Shown one piece after another: positions 9,522 through 19,255 of a stretch of 35,737 nt of DNA. Within the stretch, counting starts at the first letter, position 1; the number at the start of each line of letters is the position of its first letter. The translations under genes and the position numbers were made by a program. The stretch covers positions 1-35,737 of the forward strand of contig NRSV01000136.1 of the NCBI GenBank assembly GCA_002286855.1. Reading direction: 5' to 3'. The notes below the pieces were generated by a model. That model searched no databases. It was not told the DNA's origin and was given only the letters and a program-made list of their open reading frames with translations. This stretch comes from Bipolaris cookei (taxonomy: Eukaryota; Ascomycota; Dothideomycetes; Pleosporales; Pleosporaceae).

Positions 9522-10565
9522 ATGCGCGGATGTGAATTATCCTTTGAGCAACGCGTTTTTGTTCTTGCAAAGTATGAAGCTGGTTGTAGTACGGCTAAAA
9601 TCGCCAACGATCTTAACTGCATATAACGCTGTATCCAGAAAACTATACGCCGATATAAGGACCGCAACCGCGTCACGTCCCTACCTCGACTTGGCTTAAA
9701 AAAGATACTATCATCTCGCGATCGTCGTCTGTTATCACGAATAGTAAAAAAGAATCCCTTCATTGAGTATCCTGACCTTATGCGAGAGGCTGGACTTAAA
9801 GGAGTATCACGGCGTACGATACAACGTGCCCTCGACGATGAAGGCCTGCATAAGTTCAGAGCGGTTCGACGACCTAAAATCACTATAGCTATAGCTATTA
9901 CGCGTGTAAATTGGGCTACAGCATGGCGTACCTTTGCATTTAACCGGGATACTTTGATATTCACTGATGAGTGTTCTATCGCCCGTGGATCTGGACGTAA
10001 CACTCCTTGGGTATGGCGATTACCTATATAAAAATGGTCACATGAGATGATATACGCTGTATCTACTGCAAGGCAGCCTGCCTGTATGGTTTGGGGCGCG
10101 ATCTGGTTAGAAAATGGGTCTCAAATTAGGCGTAGTCCCCTAGTAATCATGACCCGGGATATAATTGCACGACGCCATGGATACACGTCAAACAGCTATA
10201 TCGCAGCCTTAGAGGAAGGCCTACTACCATATTATAGACCTGGATAGCTTTTTATGCAGGATAACTCACCTATCCACACGTCACGGCTCTCGAGAAGCTG
10301 GCTACAACTTCACCAAGTAAATACAATTAACTGGCCCCTATATTCACCTAATCTCAACCCTATCGAGCACCTTTGGTGGGCTCTAAAGCGAGAGATTTAC
10401 CGACTTTATCCAAATATTGATAATATCAACATAGTAGATAGCTGGGCGGAGTTTCAAAGTTGCTTAAAAACTGCTCGGGTAGCTATACCCGACTCATTGA
10501 TTCATACACTAATTACCTCTATACCACGCCGAATTGAAGCTTATAGAGCAGCAAGAGGCTACTAG
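9522..10565 (+). pseudogene. Tc1/mariner-type transposase, broken by in-frame stops
   Basis: One continuous frame of 348 codons starts at ATG 9522 and ends at 10565. It carries an N-terminal helix-turn-helix (EAGCSTAKIANDL...), a second HTH (GVSRRTIQRALDDEGL) and the catalytic blocks FTDECSI, MQDNSPIHTS and NLNPIEHLWWALK, a DD34E-type arrangement. Three in-frame stops interrupt it: TAA at 9624-9626, TAA at 10029-10031 and TAG at 10245-10247. No frameshift is needed, so the copy was inactivated by base substitutions only. Stops of this sort arise from C-to-T changes in CAA, CAG or CGA, or from Trp codons on the other strand. It would have cut and pasted at TA sites. It is inactive as it stands. 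Confidence 0.88.
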
Positions 10566-11263
10566 ACTAAATATTAGGCATAATATAATTAACTTGCGAC
10601 CTCTGTCGTCTTTTTTAACTGCGTCGTTGTGATATTTGGGTCAACCAAAGATGGTGGGTAGATTTGGTTTTGGTGGGGTGAAGCGCCAAGCGAACAGATC
10701 GCTGCACCCGACTGTATGTATGACTAGTCTACTAGAAAGCGATGTATTCAGAGTACATAATGCGCACGCTAGATTATCAACCTCAAAAGATCAAGGGGTG
10801 ACCCGTAATCGAGTAGGTAAAAGATAGCTAATATTGAATTGCAAGGATGAATCAAATGAAGAAAGCGCCTACTGTAACTATGCTGAAAAACCCCCTAAGG
10901 TATACTTGCGCCTAGATTACGTGCTGCTACACCACAACACTGAGGTTTATCGGTACGCCTTAGGTGCGAGGCGCTGATGCTGCTGTGCGCTCCAATTACC
11001 CTACACCACTAGTGCGAATAAGGATCCGTGTGTTGCACGGTTGACAAAGCCTAGGTACTTAGCTGTATTATCAACCCTATACCTTCATTATATAACTACC
11101 GGATCATTTCTTTGATGTATCTCTGGAGTTATTAAATGTTTTTGTCTTGCTGATCACTTCGAAATCCTTACTTTAGTCTTGTCCTACTCTCTTATCAACC
11201 TGATCATCTAGAGCGTTCATCTAGCGGAAAAAGTGGTCATTGGTAGTACTTCTTTGAAATATA
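10566..11263. other. Intergenic stretch, no gene seen
   Basis: A 63-aa ORF at 10636-10827 has no domain and poor coding character. No tRNA-like, rRNA-like or repeat structure was recognised. Confidence 0.4.
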
Positions 11264-11400
11264 ATGGAACTCACTGCTGTCCAACTTGCACAGAGAAGAG
11301 AAAGGAACCGAAAGAGTCAGCCGAAATCGCGCCAAAAAGTGAAAGATCAGATCGATGCTCTCGAACGCGAGGTTTGGAACCGACTGTTTAAAATTAGACT
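11264..11400 (+). pseudogene. bZIP transcription factor fragment
   Basis: The first 37 residues (QRRERNRKSQPKSRQKVKDQ and on to IDALEREV) match the basic DNA-binding region and first zipper heptad of fungal AP-1-like/DUF3425-type bZIP factors. One usually basic position is Pro. Similarity stops near 11370-11400, where a repeat starting TA-ACGTCCATCCCT is inserted, and no zipper or C-terminal domain follows. The break could lie in an ancestral intron beginning at GAG|GT. It cannot encode a functional dimerising factor. The original start ATG appears intact. Confidence 0.55.
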
Positions 11401-11401
11401 A

Positions 11402-11860
11402 ACGTCCATCCCTGAGTGCTGGGACACCCGCCGTGCTGGGACAAATGAGGGGTACTTTGACTTTCAGCACTTCGCTTTCTGCGCGCACACTAAAAATCTT
11501 GAGAAAACTATGATAGTCGTATACTAGAGCTATCTACTAACCCATTTTAACACATCTAACTAAAAATTACATTGCTATTGCTGCTCTTCTTGCGTAAGTT
11601 ACAGCAGACCATCCTTCCGTGTACAATAGCATTACTTTACTACGGCGCTATATAGAAGCTTGTAGCGCCTTAAAAACTCTAGAAGATTACGGTTATGTCT
11701 CAAAGGCCTTGTAGTAACGCCGTAAGCTACGTTCAGCCTTGTAGCGCCTGCAATGCCCATGTTTATGCAAAATCGCGGTCGTGATCGGTACCTCGGTTCG
11801 CGCTAAGCGGCTCTGCACATCTTATATAATCACCCTTGCGTAATGTATCGCTAGCGGCTT
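11402..11860 (+). repeat. Unclassified repeat, copy A (DNA-transposon end)
   Basis: Right after a TA at 11400-11401 this copy opens with ACGTCCATCCCTGAGTGCTG. It stays alignable with copy B (13298-13750) for about 450 bp, first at very high and then lower identity. A landmark AACTAAAAATTAC sits exactly 156 bp from the start in both copies. There is no ORF of note. The TA and the shared terminus suggest a Tc1/mariner- or pogo-type element end. The opposite end is not found. Confidence 0.55.
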
Positions 11861-11956
11861 GAGGGCTGTGGCGCAGCATTAGTGGGCGGTCTAGACATGA
11901 ACTCGAACGCGGACGTCGCTCTTGAGAGAAATTGTTAATAACAAGACCCCTACTAC

Positions 11957-13118
11957 TTATTATTATTCCATTATAGTCCTGTATCAGCCGTTGGCTATGT
12001 AGGACTTTGGCCAAAGGCCGTTCTATCTAACTAGTTACAATTTGGTACGTTGTGCTGTATTGCGTGACTATGGTGCTTCGGCCTTTGTCTAGTTAAGCTA
12101 GTACTAGCTTTCTAGACGCCTGGTGCTAAAGAGCAGTTTGGTAACAGGGAGAGATGTAGGGCTGCTAGGCTGCCTTCCAGCGAGCTCTCTTAGGGGAAAG
12201 GAAAAATTTTCAGCTTGTTTAGTTTTATAGAGTAACTCTCTCTAGTTTTAATGAGTAGCTCTCTCGTTCACTTTTAGTGAGTCTTCCTCTCAAGTTTTAA
12301 TGAGTAACTCTCTCGTTCTGCTGGGGTGCTATTATAGCGGGCGGAGGCTACCTTAGCGTTTGGATGTTTGTGCTAGAATAGTAGGAAAGAACTATTCTAG
12401 CGTTTGGTATGGTGCCTAGCGGGCGAGGGCTTTCGGCGTTTCGATGGGGTGCTATTATAGCAAGCGGAGGCTACCTTAGCGTTTGGATATTTGCTAGTAC
12501 AGTTCACGACTACTGTTCTAGCGTTTTGGTGTGGTGCCACAGCGAGCAGGGCTGTCTTGGCGTTTGGATTTGTGCTATTACAGAACAACAAAACTGTTAT
12601 AGCGTTTGGTATGGTGCCTAGCGGGCGAGGGCTTTCGGCGTTCGAATGGGGTGCTATTATAGCAAGCGGAGGCTACCTTAGCGTTTGGATATTTGTGCTA
12701 GTACAGGATACAACTACTGTTCTAGCGGTTTCGCATGGTGCCACAGCGCGCAAAGGCTGTTCTGGCGTTTAGATATGGTGCCGCAGCGAGCGAGGGCTGT
12801 CTTGGCGTTTGGATAGAGTGCCTGGCGAGCAAAGACTAGCCTGGCGTTTAAATGGGTTTTATTTTTATTGGTGTTTTTCGATTGTTTTTGTTTTCGTATG
12901 GTAGTCTTTCTATTAGTCATCAGGGCGATCCGTGCGTTCTCGAAGATTTTCGCATTTTGAACACGTCGCGGGAAAATCGACAATACCCCCTCTAGCACCT
13001 CAACGAGAGGGCTGCACACGTTAGAGGTGGCGTTAATCGATTTCCCACGACGTGTTACCCCCATATCCGATAGAAAATTGACGAGTTTCGATGAAAAAAT
13101 TCAGCTTAAAAGTTGGTG
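11957..13118 (-). mobile_element. Noncoding (TAA)n-tailed element, copy i
   Basis: Read on the minus strand the element starts CACCAACTTTTAAG at 13118 and ends in a (TAA)n tail at 11957-11969. In order it has a 5' region of about 270 bp, an array of 13 hairpin-type units (12850-12321), four units of about 25 bp (12320-12222), a 31-bp near-palindrome (12117-12087) and a conserved 3' end ATGGAATAATAA. It is nearly identical to copies ii and iii apart from array length. No ORF is conserved, so it appears noncoding. The A-rich simple tail suggests LINE-type mobilisation (inference). Confidence 0.8.
12321..12850 (-). repeat. Hairpin-unit array of copy i, 13 units
   Basis: Units of about 35-45 bp each begin AAACGC on the minus strand. 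Several fold into 8-10 bp stems such as CTAGAATAGT paired with ACTATTCTAG. Unit order matches that of copy ii, with blocks missing. Confidence 0.8.
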
Positions 13119-13297
13119 TGTGTATGTCTCTGTATAAAACAAGCCAAGTTATCACAGTAATAACGATTACAAGATCTACATATTATATGTATCAATGCCA
13201 GGGGATTGGCCTAGGCTGCCGTGTTCAAGGTGTTGGGCGCAGCCACGTGACAGCCACGGCTACGCCAAGAGCGTTATCGATAGAGAAGATAGTAGTA

Positions 13298-13750
13298 ACG
13301 TCCATCCCTGAGTGCTGGGACACCCGCCGTGCTGGGACGAATGAGGGGTACTTTGACTTTCGACACTTCGCTTTCTTCGCACATTCTAATATTCGCTATA
13401 TATTCAAATTGCCTATAGTGTATAGCTATTAGTGGATCTATCCCGATCCTCCAAACTAAAAATTACGTAGCTGTTAATGCTCTTTTTGTAAATGTTACAA
13501 ACAGCCTTTCCTATATGAATAACCGCGTCACTCTGCTATAGCACTGCTTAGAGGTTTTTACTATCTATCGCATATGAAGAACGTTAGTATCCAGCCCCAA
13601 GAGTCTCATATTAACGTGGCAAGCCATCATCAGCTTCGCGCCTGCTGTAATGCCTAAAGCTATACAGGGTCGCCACGTGGATCGCTACTTCAGCTAGTGA
13701 TAAGCGATCCTACATATCTTACGTAATTGACACTAGTGTAATTTATTAAC
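13298..13750 (+). repeat. Unclassified repeat, copy B (DNA-transposon end)
   Basis: This copy begins after TA at 13296-13297 with the same ACGTCCATCCCTGAGTGCTG and tracks copy A for about 450 bp with growing divergence. It sits 180 bp beyond copy i of the noncoding element, in the same orientation as copy A. Confidence 0.55.
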
Positions 13751-14102
13751 TGTGGCTAAAGGCCTTGTGGCTGTGCATAGCCTTGTCTCTTTGGTAGATA
13801 CTCAAATAATCCAAACTGTAAGCCTAGAAGTACTATGTATAGTCACGTGGTTACCCACTGACTAATAATACTGTATTTAAACTTGTTCTTAGCATCATGT
13901 ACTATAGAAGACACAATACTTCTTACAGACTCAACTGCTTACACATACTCTGGTGTTAAAAAAAATAATCGAAGCAACTACTAATAGCGCTGGGCGAAAT
14001 AAGAGCTGCTTTATATTTATAACCACTGTAAATTTAGCTTAATTAGTATAAGAGACTACTAATATTTTAAGCACCACTACGTGCTCTAGCATTGATCTAA
14101 CA
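13751..14102. other. AT-rich spacer before the pogo transposase 3' end
   Basis: No gene is seen. It should contain the 3' terminal repeat of the pogo element coded at 14103-15776, but I could not match it to an inverted partner upstream of the transposase. Confidence 0.3.
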
Positions 14103-15776
14103 TCAATACATCCGCGCCACGGGCGCCCTCCATGGCCCTGCAACTTCGCTCATCATTGCAGCTTGAGTGATTGGCTCTAGTTCACCTAACTCCTTCTGGG
14201 CAGCCTCACGCTTACGACCACGCTTTGCTTTACCTCTTTCCGCCACAGCCTTTTCTTTGGCAGTACGCTTTGCCCGTGCCTCCTCCAGATCCTCATAGCT
14301 CATCACCTTCGCCTTCCCTAGCACGACTGATCGAGTCGCTTGGCGGACCTTGGCCTCTCCGTTAATCTTAGCCAATAGTCGGTTGTGGTCCTGCAGGAGA
14401 CCTTGTTGGGCGAACGAGATGTGAGCCGCGCTCGCCAGCTTCTGTACTCGTCTCTGTAGGCGCTGTTTACTTAGTTCGTCAAGCGTAGATGTGTCCTGTT
14501 TAATTAGGTTATGAAGCGACACTAGGCCTTCTGTATTTACTGGCGTTACAGGTGTTACAGGTATTTCGTCCCTGGGATCAGATGGCATATCCTTATTACT
14601 AGCTATAGAAACCGTGAGCTCTGCAGGTGGCCTTGGCATGTCTTGGAGTACCCTTTCTGGGTTAAAAGGCAGCAAGCCACTTGCGGCCCAGGCGGCCTTG
14701 ATATTCCGCCTCGTGAAAGCCTTGGTCCTTGCAGGGTCGTATAGCGAGGTGAAGTGCTCCTTACCAACTGTATCTATACCCCCTCTGTTTAGCCGCTCGA
14801 CCTGGTCGCGATAGGCTGTCTTCAAGGGCGCGAATACTCCAACATCGCAGGGCTGCAGCTTATGGGAGGTGTGAGAGGGGAGACGGCATAGCATGATGTT
14901 GTTACTAAGGCAAAATTCAAGAATTTCTAGCGTTTCGTGAGTGCCGAAGCCGTCGCAGATCAGCACCCGCGGTTTACCGTCAGCCAGGTCTCTAGTTTGG
15001 GGATCAAAAGCACGCATAAGCCACTTTAAGCTGATCTTAGAGTCATTGTAACCGCTCTCAGAGAACCCATAGTGCCATCCAGGTGTGGGATACGTAGTCC
15101 AATTACTTCGGTGCGTCGAGGCTGGCCAGATGATGAGAGGTAGCAGCGCCCTACCGTCAGCGCTTATGCACTCGACAGCAGTCACCATCGTCCGCTTCAT
15201 GCCAGCACCTCTATAGTCGCGTCTATCGTCCTTACCTACTAGGACTTTGACAGAGCCAAGCTTGCTTAGCATAACCCCTGTCTCATTCATGTTGTACACA
15301 TTCTCTGGCAGTACCGCTGCATCCTGTAGCACCTTGCCAATTGTCTGAAACCACTCTACAGTCTTATCGTATATGTTGTTCTCATGGCGCTTCCAGTCTA
15401 TTGACTTGACTCGTCTCGCTTTGAGTTCAGGGTGGCGTTTCTCGAAGGCGCGAGCCCAGTTCTTGCCCGGAGGCTTGATCGGCTTGTTGGTCGTCGTGGA
15501 CCGCCGGCGTGCGATGCTGAAGGCTAGCGTAGGTACGTACTTGATCCGAACCGGTTGCCCAAAACTAGACATTAGTAGTAAGAATAAAGCAAGCGCTTTC
15601 TCTTCCTCGACAGTAAGGTATTGCTGGCGCTGAGCTTTTGCTTCTTTCGACGTTCCTCCGTGCTTATGACGATGAAGGGTAGAGCGAGGGACATTGCTCT
15701 TCTCCACCATAGTACGATATGTCTCACGCTGGTCGGAAGAGAAAGCTTCAGCCAGTGCTTGACTAGCTGGATCCAT
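14103..15776 (-). CDS. pogo/Fot1-family transposase with D-to-N at the first catalytic position
   Basis: The ORF is open to 15908, but the family start is most likely the Met at 15776 (MDPASQALAEAF), giving about 557 residues. It has a psq-type HTH (RETYRTMVEKSNVPRSTLHR), a CENPB/Tc5 HTH domain ending in SIDWKRHENN, and the DDE_1 core. The second and third acidic residues are present (CDGFGTHE and QPCDVGVF, 35 residues between them). The first block reads YNMNETG, with Asn encoded at 15285-15287 where Asp is expected (DETG in related proteins). If genuine, the enzyme should be catalytically dead despite an uninterrupted frame. A basic C-terminal tail follows MSYEDLEEAR. It is a close relative of the relic at 2039-3178. 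The TIRs were not identified. Confidence 0.88.
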   Translation of the reverse strand: MDPASQALAEAFSSDQRETYRTMVEKSNVPRSTLHRHKHGGTSKEAKAQRQQYLTVEEEKALALFLLLMSSFGQPVRIKYVPTLAFSIARRRSTTTNKPIKPPGKNWARAFEKRHPELKARRVKSIDWKRHENNIYDKTVEWFQTIGKVLQDAAVLPENVYNMNETGVMLSKLGSVKVLVGKDDRRDYRGAGMKRTMVTAVECISADGRALLPLIIWPASTHRSNWTTYPTPGWHYGFSESGYNDSKISLKWLMRAFDPQTRDLADGKPRVLICDGFGTHETLEILEFCLSNNIMLCRLPSHTSHKLQPCDVGVFAPLKTAYRDQVERLNRGGIDTVGKEHFTSLYDPARTKAFTRRNIKAAWAASGLLPFNPERVLQDMPRPPAELTVSIASNKDMPSDPRDEIPVTPVTPVNTEGLVSLHNLIKQDTSTLDELSKQRLQRRVQKLASAAHISFAQQGLLQDHNRLLAKINGEAKVRQATRSVVLGKAKVMSYEDLEEARAKRTAKEKAVAERGKAKRGRKREAAQKELGELEPITQAAMMSEVAGPWRAPVARMY

Positions 15777-16277
15777 AGCCGCGAGTGTGTTGCTGTACCA
15801 GCAAAGGGGTAGTAACGAGCAGCCTCGACGTAACCAAAGCGCGTCCTGTCGCTCGGATGACATGCGGCAGAGGACGAGCGGAGCTTGTTCTAAAAATAGC
15901 AAACGCACGACGCAGCTTCGAATGGCGCTTTGATACTATACCTATCCTAACAGGTTATAGAAGTGCTGAAACAATCGCACCACAGTATAGGCCATCAGAC
16001 AGGATGATGTTTGTGTAGTATTCCGCTCATCTCTCAAGTGCGCAGCAAGAGTGGGCAAGCGGGCTCTGGCGAATCGTGGTTCCAAAGCCTTTCTGACCCC
16101 ATGCCGCCTGCGATGTAACAGCGCTTAGCTGTGCCAGCCTCTCAGCCTTGTGCAGCGAACGATGGATTGCAGTAGTTACTGCTCTCAGCCCGACAGCAGT
16201 CTCGCTACTCTATCAGCCTACAACCGCGCAAGGCGTGATCGACTGGTTTACTTTATCTCCGTCGCAGACCTCACGTT
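15777..16277. other. Spacer between pogo transposase and NLR gene
   Basis: It contains the 5' flank of both divergent genes. The minus-strand extension of the transposase frame to 15908 is open but lies before the family start. No other gene is supported. Confidence 0.35.
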
Positions 16278-19149
16278 ATGGACGGCCTTTCAGGCGCAGC
16301 AAGCGTCATCGCAGTAATCGACATATCCGCCAAGATTGCGTCGCTATGCGTCCAGTACTCTATGGCCGTAAAGGACGCAAAGGGCGATATCGAGCGTGTG
16401 CAGAGAAAAGTTAGCGACATCAACCACGTGCTGAAGAAGATGAAGCAGCTTCTCGACAGCCAGGACAAGACGCGGCTCTCTGCCACCCAAGGGCTGCTGG
16501 ACTCGGTCGAACGATGCCTGAACGAGCTGGAAACCCTAGACATGAAGCTAGAACCGGGAAAGACCCGCAAGACTATGAGCCGGTTCGGTTTACGTGCGCT
16601 CAAATGGCCGTTTACGAGCAAGCAGGTGGACAAGATTATCTCGAGCTTGGAAGGATACGAACAGACCTTTGGCTTAGCGCTACAGGTTGATCAGACGTAA
16701 GCTTCTATACACGGATCTGTCGTGCGCAGAAATAGCTTCTTACTAGCTATACAGGGCTGTTGTGTTCAGCATAGACCAGAAACTAGACCTAGCTAAACTA
16801 CCCATCGCCCAAGGAGCATCCTACAACTCACACATGGAGGAACACAACGCGCGATGCCTACCAAACACCCGCACCGCACTGCTGCATGACATCGCAACAT
16901 GGGCACAAGATAAGGATAGCAAGTCTATATTCTGGCTTAGCGGCGTGGCTGGCACAGGAAAGTCCACAATTGCGCGGACTATTGCCGAATCATTTGCCAG
17001 GCGCGGCCAGCTAGGAGCAAGCTTCTTCTTCAAGAAAGGTGAGGGCGAGCGTGGCAACGCGTCACGGTTCTTTGCTACCATCGCCACGGACCTAGTCGCC
17101 TGCGAGCCAGGGATACTGCCCGGTATTAAGAAGACGCTCGACGAGGACCCGGCTATCTCACACAAAGCTCTAAAAGACCAGTTCGAGAAGCTTATTCTAC
17201 AGCCACTTCTGGGGATAAAGCAAACTCACTCGCGGGCCTTGGTGCGAGTTGTCGTGATCGACGCGCTAGACGAATGTGAACGAGAAGCAGACGTTCGAGC
17301 AATCCTTCAGCTGCTCGCTCAGACGAAGGACATTCGCCCAGTGCCGCTACGGATCGTGGTCACCAGTCGGCCAGAGCTCCACATCCGCCTAGGCTTCAAG
17401 GAGATGCCAAACGGCACGTACCAAGACCTAGTGCTCCACGAAGTACCAAGAAGCACGATCGAGCATGACATCCGTCTGTTCCTAGAGCATAAGCTTAGTA
17501 TAATACGAAAAGAACGCATGCTAGCCTCAGACTGGCCAGCTCAACAGCATATCATAGCGCTAGTTGAGTTAGCTGTGCCGTTGTTCATCTACGCTGCCAC
17601 TGTGTGTCGGTATGTTGGCAGTAAAGGAGGCGACCCCGAAGTGTACCTAAACAAGGTCTTGCAGTATCCAAAAACAGCTTTTTCACAGCTCGACCGAACC
17701 TACCTTCCCGTCCTGGACCAGTTGCTTGTTGAGCAGGAAGAAAGAGATAGAGAAGATTGGCTGCGCGTCTTCCGTGAACTTGTAGGTAGCATAGTCATTT
17801 TAGCAAGTCCACTTCCTGTCGGCCCCCTTGCGCGCCTCCTTCAAGTTCCGAAGAAACAAATCGAATGCCGGTTAGATGCTTTGCACTCCGTTCTTAGTAT
17901 TTCTGACAGGGAGGACGTTCCTATCAGGCTACTGCACCTGTCCTTTCGCGAGTTCCTCCTCGACCCCCAAAAGCAAGGAAAGAGCCCGTTCTGGGTGGAT
18001 GAGAAAAGGACACACCAGAAGCTTGCATCTCGCTGCCTTGAGCTTATGTCTGGATCTGGCGGTCTTCATCAGGACATGTGCGGCCTTCTAGACCCTGGAG
18101 TACTAAGGAGTGAGGTAGATGAGCAGATAGTTGCTACTAGGCTGCCACCTAATCTGCAATATGCATGTCGCTACTGGGTTGACCATCTCAAGCAGAGTGG
18201 GCAAGGCATTGTTGACGGAGACGCCACGCACCTCTTTCTACAGAAGCATCTTCTTCATTGGCTTGAGGCTATGAGCCTTATAAGCGAATTAAGTACATGC
18301 ATTAACTTACTCGACAGCCTTCAGACACTTACTAGTGTAAGACTTTTAAAAGACACCTTTCTCTTACTCTACTAACGTACAACGCAGGCAAATACAATGC
18401 TAGTTTCAAGCTTTCTCCACGACGCTAAGCGGTTCGTGCTGCGGTTCCAATCTATGCTTATAGACACGCCGTTGCAGACCTATTACTCTGCGTTAGTATT
18501 CGCACCAAAGAAGAGTGTGATACGACGAACATTTATAGGCCAAGTGCCAGAAAAGGTGGAGATGCTATCTAAGAAAGACGTAGACTGGGATACGTGTCGC
18601 AGCACGCTCGAGGGCCATTCCTCTAGTGTCAGCGCGGTAGCCTTCTCGCCAGACGGGCAGCTAGTCGCGTCAGCATCTTTAGACAAGACAGTACGGCTGT
18701 GGGAGGTGGCGACAGGGACGTGTCACAGCGCGCTCGAGGGCCATTCTGACTATGTCAGCGCGGTAGCCTTCTCGCCAGACGGGCAACTGGTCGCATCAGC
18801 ATCTGGGGACAAGACAGTACGGCTGTGGGAGACGGCGACAGGGACGTCTCGCAGCACGCTTAAAAGCTTTTTTGAGTATATCACTTATATCAATTTCTCA
18901 CCAAATAGCCAGGTGCTACACACAAACCAAGGCGATATTCCTTTGCCTCAAGCCTCTATTAGTACATCGCTCTTGAGGCCGACGCAGCAGTCCTCGTACA
19001 TTCTAGTGCAAAATCAGTGGATATTACGCAACCAACAACGTTACTTATGGCTTCCTCTAGAGTATCGATCAAACTCAATCACAGTACGCGAGGAGAGAGC
19101 TTGTCTAGGGCTTACATCTGGTCGTGTGGTTCTGCTTAGGATTCTCTAG
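16278..19149 (+). CDS. NLR-like STAND protein: fungal N-terminal domain, NACHT, WD40 (HET-E/NWD type)
   Basis: Three exons are supported: 16278-16696, 16755-18336 and 18388-19149, giving 920 residues. Intron 1 has donor GTAAGC and acceptor ATACAG (58 nt). Intron 2 has donor GTAAGA, a branch site CTACTAAC and acceptor CGCAG (51 nt). Both restore the frame. Residues 1-140 resemble the fungal N-terminal domain of STAND proteins. The NACHT module has a Walker A GVAGTGKST at about 203-211 and a Walker B VVVIDALDE at about 305-313. Two near-identical WD40 units follow at about 737-820, then a degenerate one and a unique tail. In this family nucleotide-driven oligomerisation controls non-self recognition or cell death. 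Two good WD repeats are too few for a propeller, so the array looks contracted. Confidence 0.85.
18601..18852 (+). repeat. Two tandem 126-bp WD40-coding repeats
   Basis: Two 42-codon units, 18601-18726 and 18727-18852, are nearly identical at the DNA level. This is typical of NWD genes whose WD repeats are homogenised and change in number by unequal exchange. A third, diverged unit follows immediately. Confidence 0.85.
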
Positions 19150-19255
19150 TGCCATGGTTATACAGATTCGCTTTAATACAAAGTATAACTAGTGTACATT
19201 CTCTATTATAAAGCAAACAACCGCCGTCTAAGTAGTAGGGGTCACGCTCATCACA

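Noticed and set aside
10636..10827. 63-aa ORF after the Tc1 relic
   Set aside because: It is probably chance. It overlaps the likely right terminus of the Tc1 element.
15777..15908. Extended N-terminus of the pogo transposase (first Met at 15908)
   Set aside because: The 44 extra residues have no counterpart in the family, whose members start at a psq-type MDPASQ-like sequence.
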